The translations under genes and the position numbers were made by a program. A DNA stretch of 56,938 nt, from positions 1 to 56,938 of the forward strand of contig JARGOS010000010.1 in NCBI GenBank assembly GCA_029212505.1, written 5' to 3'. How positions within the stretch are numbered: the stretch's first letter is position 1; each line of letters starts with the position of its first letter. The DNA is from Legionellaceae bacterium. GTDB lineage: Bacteria; Pseudomonadota; Gammaproteobacteria; Legionellales; Legionellaceae. Of this stretch, positions 50,466-56,938 are shown in pieces. The notes under the pieces were generated by a model. It was not told the DNA's origin, searched no databases, and was given only the letters and a program-made list of their open reading frames with translations.

Positions 50466-51102
50466 CCTGGTTTTTAAAATAATGATAGAGCTTTGTAAGT
50501 ACTTCACGATGTACCCAACCCCCTGTTTGCTTTAATTCCCAAAGTGCGACTTCTGGAAATTTAAAGAATATTTCTATTCTTTTTAGGGTATTTGTGTCAT
50601 GACTGGAGCCTTTTTCCAACCGTGCCAATGTGGCAATACTAATATCCAATACCGTGGCCAAGTCATGTTGAGTAAGCCCTATGTCGTTTCTGAATTTTTT
50701 TATATCTTCTTTTGTAAATGAATCATGATAAACAGGCTCGAAAATAAAGCTTGATGGGCCTCGACTACCAATTGAGCCAAGCAATATAATAGGATTTTTC
50801 TCATCAGGTGAGATATGTTGAGACGCGCAATAATCGTTGTAGGCAGGGTTTTCTTTTGATGGGATTCTATCCTGTAATGATCTGAATAGTTTTCCTTTTT
50901 CAGAGCGGTGATGCAATTTAAATAAATCCAGCTCTGGTCCTAATGGAATAGCTGTGTCCGCATAGGCATAACTTTCATCATAGTTTAATTCATAGATTGC
51001 CTGCTTCGAACAATAAATTAACTCACCTACAAAAACTCTTCTTTTTCTGCCCTCATGGAATATATTGAGTTTATTATGGCTTCGTTTCAAGTTATCTCGC
51101 AT
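50452..51102 (-). CDS. Fused HipS-like/HipB-like antitoxin
   Basis: 216 residues. Residues 15-125 match the HipA N-subdomain 1/HipS type: VGEL, AIPLGPELD, KLFRSLQDRIPSKENPAYNDYC, ILLGSIGSRGPSSFIFEPV. Residues 130-190 are an XRE helix-turn-helix (IGLTQHDLATVLDISIATLARLEKG). In characterised HipBST modules (E. coli O127, L. pneumophila Lpg2368-2370) HipB and HipS are separate proteins; here one chain seems to carry both. Start ATG 51102, GGAGGAG upstream; overlaps hipT by 11 bases. The operon starts with two strong palindromes. Confidence 0.85.
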   Translation of the reverse strand: MRDNLKRSHNKLNIFHEGRKRRVFVGELIYCSKQAIYELNYDESYAYADTAIPLGPELDLFKLHHRSEKGKLFRSLQDRIPSKENPAYNDYCASQHISPDEKNPIILLGSIGSRGPSSFIFEPVYHDSFTKEDIKKFRNDIGLTQHDLATVLDISIATLARLEKGSSHDTNTLKRIEIFFKFPEVALWELKQTGGWVHREVLTKLYHYFKNQVRVE

Positions 51103-51991
51103 GTTCAAGCTCCTCCAATCTTTTTTGAATGAGACGATGAATAGCTGGTTTCATTAAATTACTACAAAAACTATCGTTGATTAATTGTTTGATTTTAGAT
51201 ATTGAGAATCGTTTGTAAAAGTTTTCGATTTCTGCTTGAAATCCTAATCGTTTAAACTCGCGCACATAGTCTATCATGCTTGGCTCAAGCGAGTCTTTTG
51301 TGCTAATTCGACCCGTTGGGTTAAAATCAGCTTGTAACATTGGGCCTGTTTCAAGGCTCAAATAAGATACATTATCGTAAATTGGGGAAAGTTTTGTGCT
51401 TGAAGACGTGACAATAAACGCAAGATTTCTACCATGACGATCATGATTACCGATCATTGCATCAAACAATAAGGTATGAATAAACGTTCGAGTATCTAAG
51501 GGCCTACCGGTTTCTTTAGAAATTGTATCGATAAGTCCTTCGCAACTATGCTCTTCATCAGAGCGGAAATGATAAATATGTTGAAGATCTATGGGAGAAT
51601 CTTGTTTTATAAAATTCTTAGTGACAAACGTTTTATCACCAAAAAAGTCAATATAATAAAATTCTGCTACAGGAATATTCAATGCTTTTGCAATTTGATT
51701 GCACAAATACTCCACTTCAGGTAGCTCTGGTGCATCATCTTGTCTCATTTTGAAAATATAAGAATGATCAGCAAGACTGGCAGAGTATTTTTTGAATTTA
51801 CCATGAAAAAAGCTGTTGTTTTGCTTTGAATAACTGCTAGAGGCTTCCTGTGATAAGCTATCTTGCCTCTGTAACCCTGTAAATTTTTCAGGCTCAGCAA
51901 CATGAAACCATATTTTAAAGCAATCAACATGTAATCCATAATGTTCGGAGGTAGAATTATCGATGTTTTTTAAGCACTTTAGGCACAGCAT
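51092..51991 (-). CDS. hipT: HipT-type Ser/Thr kinase toxin
   Basis: 299 residues from ATG 51991. That start leaves the upstream operator outside the gene; the open frame to 52081 would cover it. N-terminal Cys cluster (CLKC 3-6, C24) as in many short HipA proteins. Kinase features: YIFKMR with Lys81, PELPEVEYLCNQIAKALNIPVAE (89-110), catalytic GNHDRHGRN (181-189) and metal-binding YDN (205-207). The N-subdomain 1 is missing, as expected when HipS is a separate or fused partner. The known HipT targets in this family are aminoacyl-tRNA synthetases; the target here is unknown. Confidence 0.87.
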   Translation of the reverse strand: MLCLKCLKNIDNSTSEHYGLHVDCFKIWFHVAEPEKFTGLQRQDSLSQEASSSYSKQNNSFFHGKFKKYSASLADHSYIFKMRQDDAPELPEVEYLCNQIAKALNIPVAEFYYIDFFGDKTFVTKNFIKQDSPIDLQHIYHFRSDEEHSCEGLIDTISKETGRPLDTRTFIHTLLFDAMIGNHDRHGRNLAFIVTSSSTKLSPIYDNVSYLSLETGPMLQADFNPTGRISTKDSLEPSMIDYVREFKRLGFQAEIENFYKRFSISKIKQLINDSFCSNLMKPAIHRLIQKRLEELEHAR

Positions 51992-52044
51992 GTTAAGGCC
52001 GATAATTAAATAATAAATATATTTTAGTATAAATCTAATATAAG

Positions 52045-52091
52045 TTAATATCAATTGATGTTGAAAATGTATTAATATCAATTGATATTAA
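52045..52091 (-). promoter_or_regulatory. Twin operator palindromes of the hip operon
   Basis: TTAATATCAATTGATATTAA (52072-52091) is a perfect 20-bp palindrome; a close copy with two changes lies at 52045-52064, centres 27 bases apart. They precede hipT by 54 bases and are the likely sites of the HTH domain of the antitoxin. Confidence 0.8.
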
Positions 52092-52107
52092 TTTATATAT
52101 AAAACCC

Positions 52108-52151
52108 TAGACTTGCTCCCTAGCTATAGGGGTCTATAGGGGTCAAGTCTA
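52108..52151. repeat. Imperfect hairpin repeat before the RAYT gene
   Basis: TAGACTTGCTCCCTA (52108-52122) and TAGGGGTCAAGTCTA (52137-52151) form a 15-bp inverted repeat with two mismatches; an extra TAGGGGTCTA sits between. The same motif ends the RAYT gene and recurs at 55471-55485. Confidence 0.75.
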
Positions 52152-52223
52152 TTTATAATAGTATTTTATTTCGCTATTATCTCGGACGATTTGACGATTG
52201 AGTACAACGACGGAACCGGATTT

Positions 52224-53189
52224 ATGGCACGACCACAACGCATAGAATATGAAAATGCTTACTACCACGTCATGAACCGTGGGGCGGGACGAGAAAATAT
52301 ATTTCATGATGATATCGATCGAAAAGCTTTTTTAAATGTCATTGATGAAGCCTATATACAATTTGGTTTGGAGGTGCATGCTTATTGCTTGATGGATAAT
52401 CATTATCATCTTTTGATTAAAACACCTCGGGCGAATCTTAGCCGCATCATGAGGCATATCAACGGCGTGTATACCCAGCGTTATAATCGCAGGCAAAAAA
52501 CAGATGGTGCTTTGTTTCGTGGTCGCTATAAAGCAATCTTGGTGGATTCAGATGCCTATCTCCTGCATTTATCGAAATATATTCATCTGAACCCAATGTC
52601 AGCTAAATTAGTGGAAACACTCGAAGACTATGCATGGTCAAGTTACCGTGCTTACATAGAAAAAGCCTGTCGGCCAAATTGGTTACATCTATCGGAAGTG
52701 TATGGTCAGGTAGGCAACGTATCCAGTCAGGCGGAAGCGTATCGATTGTTCATGAATAACCAAGAGATATCAGAAGACGTTCTTGGATTTTATCGTCAGC
52801 AGCGCCTACTCCCCGTTCTTGGTGATGAAGTGTTTATTAGCAAGCTTGAATTAACCCAAGCATCCGAAGAGACCTCTCGGCAAGAACGTATTATCCAACG
52901 CCCAACGTTAAGCAAAATTATTGCAGAGGTTGCGGATTTTTTTGATGTTCAAGTGAGTGCATTATTAGCATTAAAGAAGGGGCGGGGGCGGCAAAATACG
53001 CCAAGACACGTTGCCATGTATCTTGCTCAAAAGCACGGTGATTATCGTTTAAAAGATATTGCGAAAGCTTTTGGTTTGGCTCACTACGGTGGTGTGTCAA
53101 GTGCTCTTCATCGTCTTTCGGAGGCGTTAAAGACGGATGTTATGCTTAGCGAAAAGGTTAACTGCATTATAAACAGACTTGACCCCTAA
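52224..53189 (+). CDS. REP-associated tyrosine transposase (RAYT, IS200/IS605-like)
   Basis: 321 residues from ATG 52224. Y1_Tnp domain: HUH motif NHYHLL (59-64), catalytic Tyr119 in SKYIHLNP, and the LFRGRYKAILVD segment. A C-terminal region (about 230-310) resembles DnaA domain IV (PRHVAMYLAQKHGDYRLKDIAKAFGLAHYGGVSSALHRL), as in many RAYTs. Coding sequence ends inside a copy of the AGACTTGACCCCTA repeat. RAYTs move or maintain REP-like hairpins; mobility today is not known. Confidence 0.92.
   Translation: MARPQRIEYENAYYHVMNRGAGRENIFHDDIDRKAFLNVIDEAYIQFGLEVHAYCLMDNHYHLLIKTPRANLSRIMRHINGVYTQRYNRRQKTDGALFRGRYKAILVDSDAYLLHLSKYIHLNPMSAKLVETLEDYAWSSYRAYIEKACRPNWLHLSEVYGQVGNVSSQAEAYRLFMNNQEISEDVLGFYRQQRLLPVLGDEVFISKLELTQASEETSRQERIIQRPTLSKIIAEVADFFDVQVSALLALKKGRGRQNTPRHVAMYLAQKHGDYRLKDIAKAFGLAHYGGVSSALHRLSEALKTDVMLSEKVNCIINRLDP
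53169..53188 (+). repeat. RAYT-linked 20-bp repeat, copy at the RAYT 3' end
   Basis: ATAAACAGACTTGACCCCTA, its last bases being part of the RAYT stop codon. Copy with one change at 55465-55484; the inverted 14-bp core TAGGGGTCAAGTCT is at 52137-52150. Confidence 0.75.
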
Positions 53190-53204
53190 GTTACTAAGTT
53201 ACAA

Positions 53205-53570
53205 CTAACAAGCCAACAAGGCGTTGTATTCAATATTAAACCCAAGAGCTTTTGCAATTGGCCTTGAATTTTTCCCGCTCTTTTTAAACTCAACAATGCC
53301 ATAACGCTCCATCGTTTTTAATGTTCTGCTCAAATTTCCTGGCTGACGATGTGTAATATAAGCTAACTCTTTAATTGAGTCCGGTTTCTTTTCATCAATA
53401 ATTTTGAGCAAGTGTAAATTATTTTCGCTCAAAACCTCACCTAGAGACTTGATCGAAGAAAACCAAATTTTTGGCTCATTTTTTTTAGGCTTGAGCTGTC
53501 CGGATGCTATATCTATCAATCGTTTCTGGAAATTTTCTCGCGGCATAATACCAACTTTTAAAATTTTCAT
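53205..53570 (-). CDS. TumA-like winged-helix antitoxin/regulator
   Basis: 121 residues with a MarR/HVO_A0114-like winged helix at about 45-105: NNLHLLKIIDE, SIKELAYITHRQPGNLSRTLKTMERYGIVEF. Start ATG 53570 overlaps the stop of the upstream gene (ATGA) and has GGAGG 9 bases before it. Its place after a TumE-family gene and its size fit TumE/TumA-type pairs. Toxin-first order. Confidence 0.75.
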   Translation of the reverse strand: MKILKVGIMPRENFQKRLIDIASGQLKPKKNEPKIWFSSIKSLGEVLSENNLHLLKIIDEKKPDSIKELAYITHRQPGNLSRTLKTMERYGIVEFKKSGKNSRPIAKALGFNIEYNALLAC

Positions 53571-53953
53571 TTTTTATTACCTCCGTCATTTAGCTCACTT
53601 AGAATCAAATTAACTTCACTTAAAAAGTCATTAAGCAATTGCTGAGCAGTTACAAATTCATAAGGCTTTCCTTTGTCATTGATCGACTTATGAACATGAT
53701 CATAACTTGCAATAGAGCCCGTATATCGACCACGAATTTTAGATTTAACTGCATGCGCATTATCAAATCCTAAAATACGTTGATTGTAGCTATCATGGAA
53801 AGTAAGGTTATATCGAATTCCATGTGGCCTTTCTTCTGTCGGTGGAACTTGGGATACTTCGATCTTATACCAGTAGCCATTTTCCTCGGTATATTCAGTA
53901 CCATCTAACGATAGCAAGACATCCAATCCTGTATCCAGTCTCACAAAAACCAT
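53567..53953 (-). CDS. TumE family (DUF6516) toxin-like protein
   Basis: 128 residues with the family's hallmark RPHGIRYNLTFHD and RILGFDNAHAVK (about 43-72), preceded by a strand-rich EYTEENGYWYKIEV part and followed by a helix. NCBI calls this family TumE toxin of toxin-antitoxin systems; mechanism is little known. A 7-bp inverted repeat directly precedes it. Confidence 0.78.
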   Translation of the reverse strand: MVFVRLDTGLDVLLSLDGTEYTEENGYWYKIEVSQVPPTEERPHGIRYNLTFHDSYNQRILGFDNAHAVKSKIRGRYTGSIASYDHVHKSINDKGKPYEFVTAQQLLNDFLSEVNLILSELNDGGNKK

Positions 53954-53955
53954 TG

Positions 53956-53974
53956 AGTATCACCTGATGATACT
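53956..53974 (-). promoter_or_regulatory. Inverted repeat at the TumE/TumA promoter
   Basis: AGTATCA and TGATACT (53956-53962, 53968-53974) with a 5-base spacer, 2 bases before the ATG. An autoregulatory site for the winged-helix protein is likely. Confidence 0.6.
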
Positions 53975-54094
53975 TATATTATGATTTATATTCTTAAATA
54001 AGTCAAATATTTGTATCGGTTCAATAGATATGAGATTAAGCGGCCTCCAGTGTGAAACATCACCAATATGGAACCACCTTAGACTAAATTTGAC

Positions 54095-54129
54095 CTGACA
54101 GACACTTCTGATAAACCGGAGACTGTCAG
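54095..54129. repeat. Inverted repeat CTGACAG/CTGTCAG, possible IS remnant
   Basis: Perfect 7-bp arms (54095-54101, 54123-54129) in a non-coding gap of 198 bases between the TumE gene and the ATPase gene. No transposase is adjacent. The rest of the gap (53975-54094) shows nothing else. Confidence 0.4.
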
Positions 54130-54151
54130 AGCAAGTTTGAGCTGCTACATT

Positions 54152-55324
54152 TTAGATTAAAGTACCAGCCCATAGTCGCGTTAAAAATACATTCCAGGGC
54201 AAAATATGGATGGTTGTCTCTGGGTTAATAACCAAGTCTCGTGGGCGAGCATCAAGTGATACGACAATAGCTTTTGCCTTTGGGTGCTCTTCACAAAAAG
54301 CCACGAGGCCTTTGAGTTCTTGTTGATGCACTTGTTTTGAAATTTTGACTTCAATAGCCGCACATGCATCGCCAAGAATAAAATCAACTTCGAGTCCTGA
54401 TTTGGTTCGCCAGTAGGTGATATCAAGTCGTTTTTGTTTCATATTCAGCCAGGCGGTAAGCTCCATAAAGATATAATGCTCGAAACTTTTGTCAGCGATT
54501 TCCCCTTGCAATGTCACTACGGGTTGTTTTGCGAGATAGTTTGCAACACCGACATCGAATAGATAAAACTTAGGTTTAGATAGAATGAGATCACGCTTTT
54601 TTTTCTTTTGATAAGGATGAATAAAATATCCCAACAGGGTATCGATCAAAATCTGATAATAATTTTGTACGGTCAGTCGATCGATTCCGCAATCACGTGC
54701 AATATTATTGAAGTTGATCATTTGGGTGTTGGTTAATCCTGCTAAATCAAGAAAGCGGGCAAATCCTGCAAGATTTCTAACTAAACCTTCGTTTCGAATT
54801 TCATCTGTGAGATAAACATCAACATACGCTTGTAAGTAATGATTAATGTATTTTTTTTCTGCAAGGTAATGCGACGGAAGCAAGCCTTGTTGTAGTGCGC
54901 GCATGAGATCAAGATCGGGTATTTCAGCGAATGTTAGTGGGTAAAAGTGAAAAGGCCATGCACGCCCTCCTAAAAGGTTTACGGCTTGTGTTTTAAGCTT
55001 ACGAGCGCTTGAGCCGCATAGAATAAATTGAATGGATTCATTTTCGATGAGCCCGTGTATTTCATTGAGTAAGGCCGGAACTTTTTGAATCTCATCAATA
55101 ATAATGGGGCAGCTGCGTTCTTTGGGGGTTAAGGCCAGTATTTCTTCTTTTAACAAAAAAGGCGCTTTAGTCAGGCGTAGCATGTCATGTGTGTTCAGTA
55201 AGTCGTAATAAACCGACTGCTTAAAATCTTCTTTTAGATAAGATGATTTCCCCGTCTGGCGAGCTCCCCAGAGGAAAATGGATTGTTTTTTGGGTAGGTC
55301 TAATTTTAATCCTCGCTTAAACAT
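54152..55324 (-). CDS. AAA ATPase with DUF4143 domain
   Basis: 390 residues. Walker A WGARQTGKSS (about 19-28), Walker B CPIIIDEIQK (about 73-82), sensor-like ILCGSSARKL, then a winged-helix part and a C-terminal DUF4143 region with a nuclease-like core (SGLEVDFILG...AAIEVK). Such proteins are common in accessory islands; function is unknown, perhaps DNA-linked defence or mobility. ATG 55324 preferred over a TTG at 55330. Confidence 0.85.
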   Translation of the reverse strand: MFKRGLKLDLPKKQSIFLWGARQTGKSSYLKEDFKQSVYYDLLNTHDMLRLTKAPFLLKEEILALTPKERSCPIIIDEIQKVPALLNEIHGLIENESIQFILCGSSARKLKTQAVNLLGGRAWPFHFYPLTFAEIPDLDLMRALQQGLLPSHYLAEKKYINHYLQAYVDVYLTDEIRNEGLVRNLAGFARFLDLAGLTNTQMINFNNIARDCGIDRLTVQNYYQILIDTLLGYFIHPYQKKKKRDLILSKPKFYLFDVGVANYLAKQPVVTLQGEIADKSFEHYIFMELTAWLNMKQKRLDITYWRTKSGLEVDFILGDACAAIEVKISKQVHQQELKGLVAFCEEHPKAKAIVVSLDARPRDLVINPETTIHILPWNVFLTRLWAGTLI

Positions 55325-55464
55325 AATCAAACTATTTGCGGTATATGTTATTAAATAGTAAGACTAAATGTGGCGTTATGCAATAAAAAGTTTTATGCTG
55401 GCACGACTGCTGTGCGAAGTCTCGTCTCATTCAGAGTTTTGATTTTAATTAAAACGATATGAAT

Positions 55465-55485
55465 ATAAACAGACTTGATCCCTAG
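55465..55485 (+). repeat. RAYT-linked repeat, distant copy
   Basis: ATAAACAGACTTGATCCCTA (one change from 53169-53188), again overlapping a gene end: the CTA at 55482-55484 is the minus-strand TAG stop of the next gene. The gap 55325-55464 has otherwise only an AT-rich TTTTAATTAAAA palindrome. Confidence 0.7.
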
Positions 55486-55925
55486 CTTGCTTTTTCTTGG
55501 TAACCAATTTCAGACAACACATCAGACTGAATGCCTGTTTTTTCGTAAAGTTTTTTTTCTGTGACTCGTATTTTGTTGGCAACAGACTTCATTATAGAAT
55601 CCATCGGTCTGTAATCAACGCTGTTTTCTTTGCACAATTTAGCTAATTTAAACATGGATAGATAAAGTTTTTCAGGCATGAAAAGCCTGTATCGCTCAAG
55701 GTCTGTTGCATCACTCTCCATTCGTTCAATAAAGAACTTGACCATGTCATCAAACCATTCAATTTCGAAGAACTCACTTTCATTAAAAGGGTTATCTTCT
55801 GGAATGGCTTTTGATGATTGATTGTAGCTATGCATTATTTTTTCACCTTTGGTTTTGCGAGCTACTTGGATTAAATCTTCTGAACGTCGGTTTTTTCTTA
55901 AGGTAATTTGCAGCGACTCTTTCAC
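55482..55925 (-). CDS. Third gene of the mqsRA operon, unknown
   Basis: 147 residues from GTG 55925 with AGGA 8 bases upstream; ATG 55835 would give a shorter form. No domain recognised. Acidic-aromatic middle (EFFEIEWFDDMVKFFIERME) and a helical C-terminus. Two bases after mqsA, so very likely co-transcribed. Could be an accessory or chaperone-like partner, or an unrelated passenger. Confidence 0.6.
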   Translation of the reverse strand: MKESLQITLRKNRRSEDLIQVARKTKGEKIMHSYNQSSKAIPEDNPFNESEFFEIEWFDDMVKFFIERMESDATDLERYRLFMPEKLYLSMFKLAKLCKENSVDYRPMDSIMKSVANKIRVTEKKLYEKTGIQSDVLSEIGYQEKAS

Positions 55926-55927
55926 GA

Positions 55928-56389
55928 TTAGTTCCTATTTAGGGTGTGATTTATTTGAGATGAATTGTTATGCATAAAGTGATCCTCATGATATTTTAAT
56001 TCATCTAATTGATTGGGGTGATTTTCAAGAAGCGTTAAAAGCAAGCTTAACGGTTTTGGAATGGGGGTAACGCCATTTTCATATCGATTAAAGGCATTGA
56101 TGCCACCACCAAAAAGACGGCTTGCATCTTTCTGGTTAAGGTTAAGAAACTTTCTTATTTTTTGAATTCTTTTTGGTGTCAAAAGGCCGTCAATGCGCGC
56201 TTTTTCTTCTTGGATACTGGCTTGAACAGCTTTGTTGTCTTCCGGGTGAATAATGCCTTCGCCACAAGCCGAGCACCATTCAGCGGGTTGATCGATAGTA
56301 AAATTATGTTTTTTGTAGGTATAAATCACTGGCTTAATGCAATGTTTTAATGCCTGATCTCCGCAAATGGGGCACATTTCTTTGTTCAT
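55928..56389 (-). CDS. mqsA: MqsA-type antitoxin
   Basis: 153 residues from ATG 56389, GGAG 8 bases upstream. N-terminal zinc domain with CPICGD (about 5-10) and CSACGEG, then a helix-turn-helix (about 70-130; LNLNQKDASRLFGGGINAFNRYENG). Length slightly over the 131 of E. coli MqsA, due to a tail of about 20 residues. Appears intact and binds DNA by expectation. Confidence 0.93.
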   Translation of the reverse strand: MNKEMCPICGDQALKHCIKPVIYTYKKHNFTIDQPAEWCSACGEGIIHPEDNKAVQASIQEEKARIDGLLTPKRIQKIRKFLNLNQKDASRLFGGGINAFNRYENGVTPIPKPLSLLLTLLENHPNQLDELKYHEDHFMHNNSSQINHTLNRN

Positions 56390-56390
56390 G

Positions 56391-56700
56391 TTATTTCTCC
56401 TTGAACGAGAGGATAAGCTCACCGCGTGCGCTCATCTGAAATTTAATGTAAAGCTCAATATGTTTAAACCTTGTTTTATAAACATCCTGCCAAGCGGTAA
56501 AGCTTGGATGCCTTGGGTGCCATAGCTTTATAAAAATCTTTAGCTGTCAGTGATTGAATGGCGTTTACAACCTCTTCATTAGTGAAGCCAATGCTTATTT
56601 GCCCTTGTTTGGCTGAAACGGTCATTCTCAAACGATCAGCCTTAGAAAAGGCATTTTTTATGTCTTCCAGATTATATTCGGGTGTTTTTTTCTCAGTCAT
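56391..56700 (-). pseudogene. mqsR: mqsR toxin gene disrupted by a +1 frameshift
   Basis: From ATG 56700 (AGGA upstream) the frame reads as MqsR (EKKTPEYNLEDIK ... SLTAKDFYKAM) and then stops early at 56476. In the next frame, from 56492 to the TAA at 56391, the missing MqsR end is intact: WQDVYKTRF ... ELYIKF ... LILSFKEK. One extra base near 56511-56512 (GG in AAGGCAT on the minus strand) would explain it; without it the protein is about 102 residues, close to E. coli's 98. Either a real inactivated toxin or a sequencing error. Confidence 0.88.
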
Positions 56701-56714
56701 GGACATCCTAAGGT

Positions 56715-56759
56715 AACCCTTAAGGTTATTATAGCACACTAAGTGTAACCTTGAAGGTT
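56715..56759 (-). promoter_or_regulatory. mqsRA promoter and operator
   Basis: Two palindromes, AACCCTTAAGGTT (56715-56727) and AACCTTGAAGGTT (56747-56759), resemble the AACCT-N-AGGTT boxes bound by MqsA. A TATAAT -10 on the minus strand (56728-56733) lies between them. Confidence 0.75.
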
Positions 56760-56938
56760 TTTGATTGTGATTTCATTATAGAGCAATCCCAAGCTCATGC
56801 CAACAAATATTTGCTGCAAAAAATTGTTTACTTATGCTTGAAGGGCTGGTTTTATATAATAGAGGTCTAGTTGAGACACAACGTTTAACCATTCATTAAC
56901 GTAAGCGGAATTCTCCATCCAGAACGTGTAGCGTTTGG
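56760..56938. other. Window end, no gene seen
   Basis: Non-coding by eye. A TATAAT-like box near 56856 on the plus strand could serve a gene beyond the window; its -35 is poor. Confidence 0.4.

Noticed and set aside
52108-53188. Inverted repeats flanking the RAYT taken as IS terminal repeats.
   Set aside because: One repeat lies within the coding end and the other is itself a hairpin; this fits REP-like elements of RAYTs better than a classical IS.

Overview
The window looks like chromosome of a gammaproteobacterium of the order Legionellales (a Legionella- or Coxiella-like, host-associated lineage). Conserved housekeeping blocks have gammaproteobacterial order: pepA-holC divergent from lptFG, gmk-rpoZ-spoT-ridA, gyrA-serC-aroA-cmk-rpsA-lapAB-pyrF. 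Among them sit a secreted protein of the DotI/IcmL family (part of the Dot/Icm type IVB secretion family), a SET-domain plus ankyrin protein resembling the Legionella effector LegAS4/RomA, and several orphan, coiled-coil or NLS-bearing proteins that look like effectors. The genus cannot be fixed from the sequence alone. There are no rRNA or tRNA genes and no CRISPR array.

Layout: 0.1-1.6 kb, orphan protein. 1.7-5.2 kb, methylcitrate-cycle operon prpBCD, end-to-end with the opposing PEP synthase regulator ppsR. 6.1-7.2 kb, coiled-coil orphan. 7.3-10.2 kb, murJ plus an M17 aminopeptidase. 10.2-13.0 kb (minus), orphan with an NLS-like start, holC and canonical pepA. 13.1-16.05 kb, lptF-lptG and an ElyC/YdcF-like gene. 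16.0-18.7 kb (minus), PAP2, DUF2845-like, yggS, rph. 18.8-22.6 kb, gmk-rpoZ-spoT-ridA and a membrane protein. 22.7-33.0 kb (minus), an accessory-rich stretch: IcmL-like protein, ELM1-like protein, SET/ankyrin/24-residue-repeat protein, orphan, RecB-like nuclease, TPR-methyltransferase, secreted repeat protein. 33.5-37.7 kb, katG, GNAT, argR, acyltransferase. 37.7-38.4 kb, vapBC. 38.5-50.5 kb, radA to pyrF core genes.

From pyrF to the window end (50.45-56.94 kb) lies an island of small two-gene systems: a HipT-type kinase with an antitoxin in which HipS-like and HipB-like domains are fused in one chain; a REP-associated tyrosine transposase with its repeat family; a TumE/TumA-type pair; an AAA/DUF4143 ATPase; and an mqsRA operon whose toxin gene is split by a single +1 frameshift, followed by a third, unrecognised gene. 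Clear palindromic operators precede the hip, tum, mqs and vap operons.

The most promising material for new biology is (1) the 857-residue SET-ankyrin protein with ten tandem repeats of exactly 24 residues, translationally coupled to an ELM1-like gene; (2) the HipS-HipB fusion antitoxin; (3) the frameshifted mqsR with intact mqsA and a co-transcribed third gene; and (4) a set of orphan proteins with basic nuclear-localisation-like motifs in a genome that probably encodes Dot/Icm secretion.
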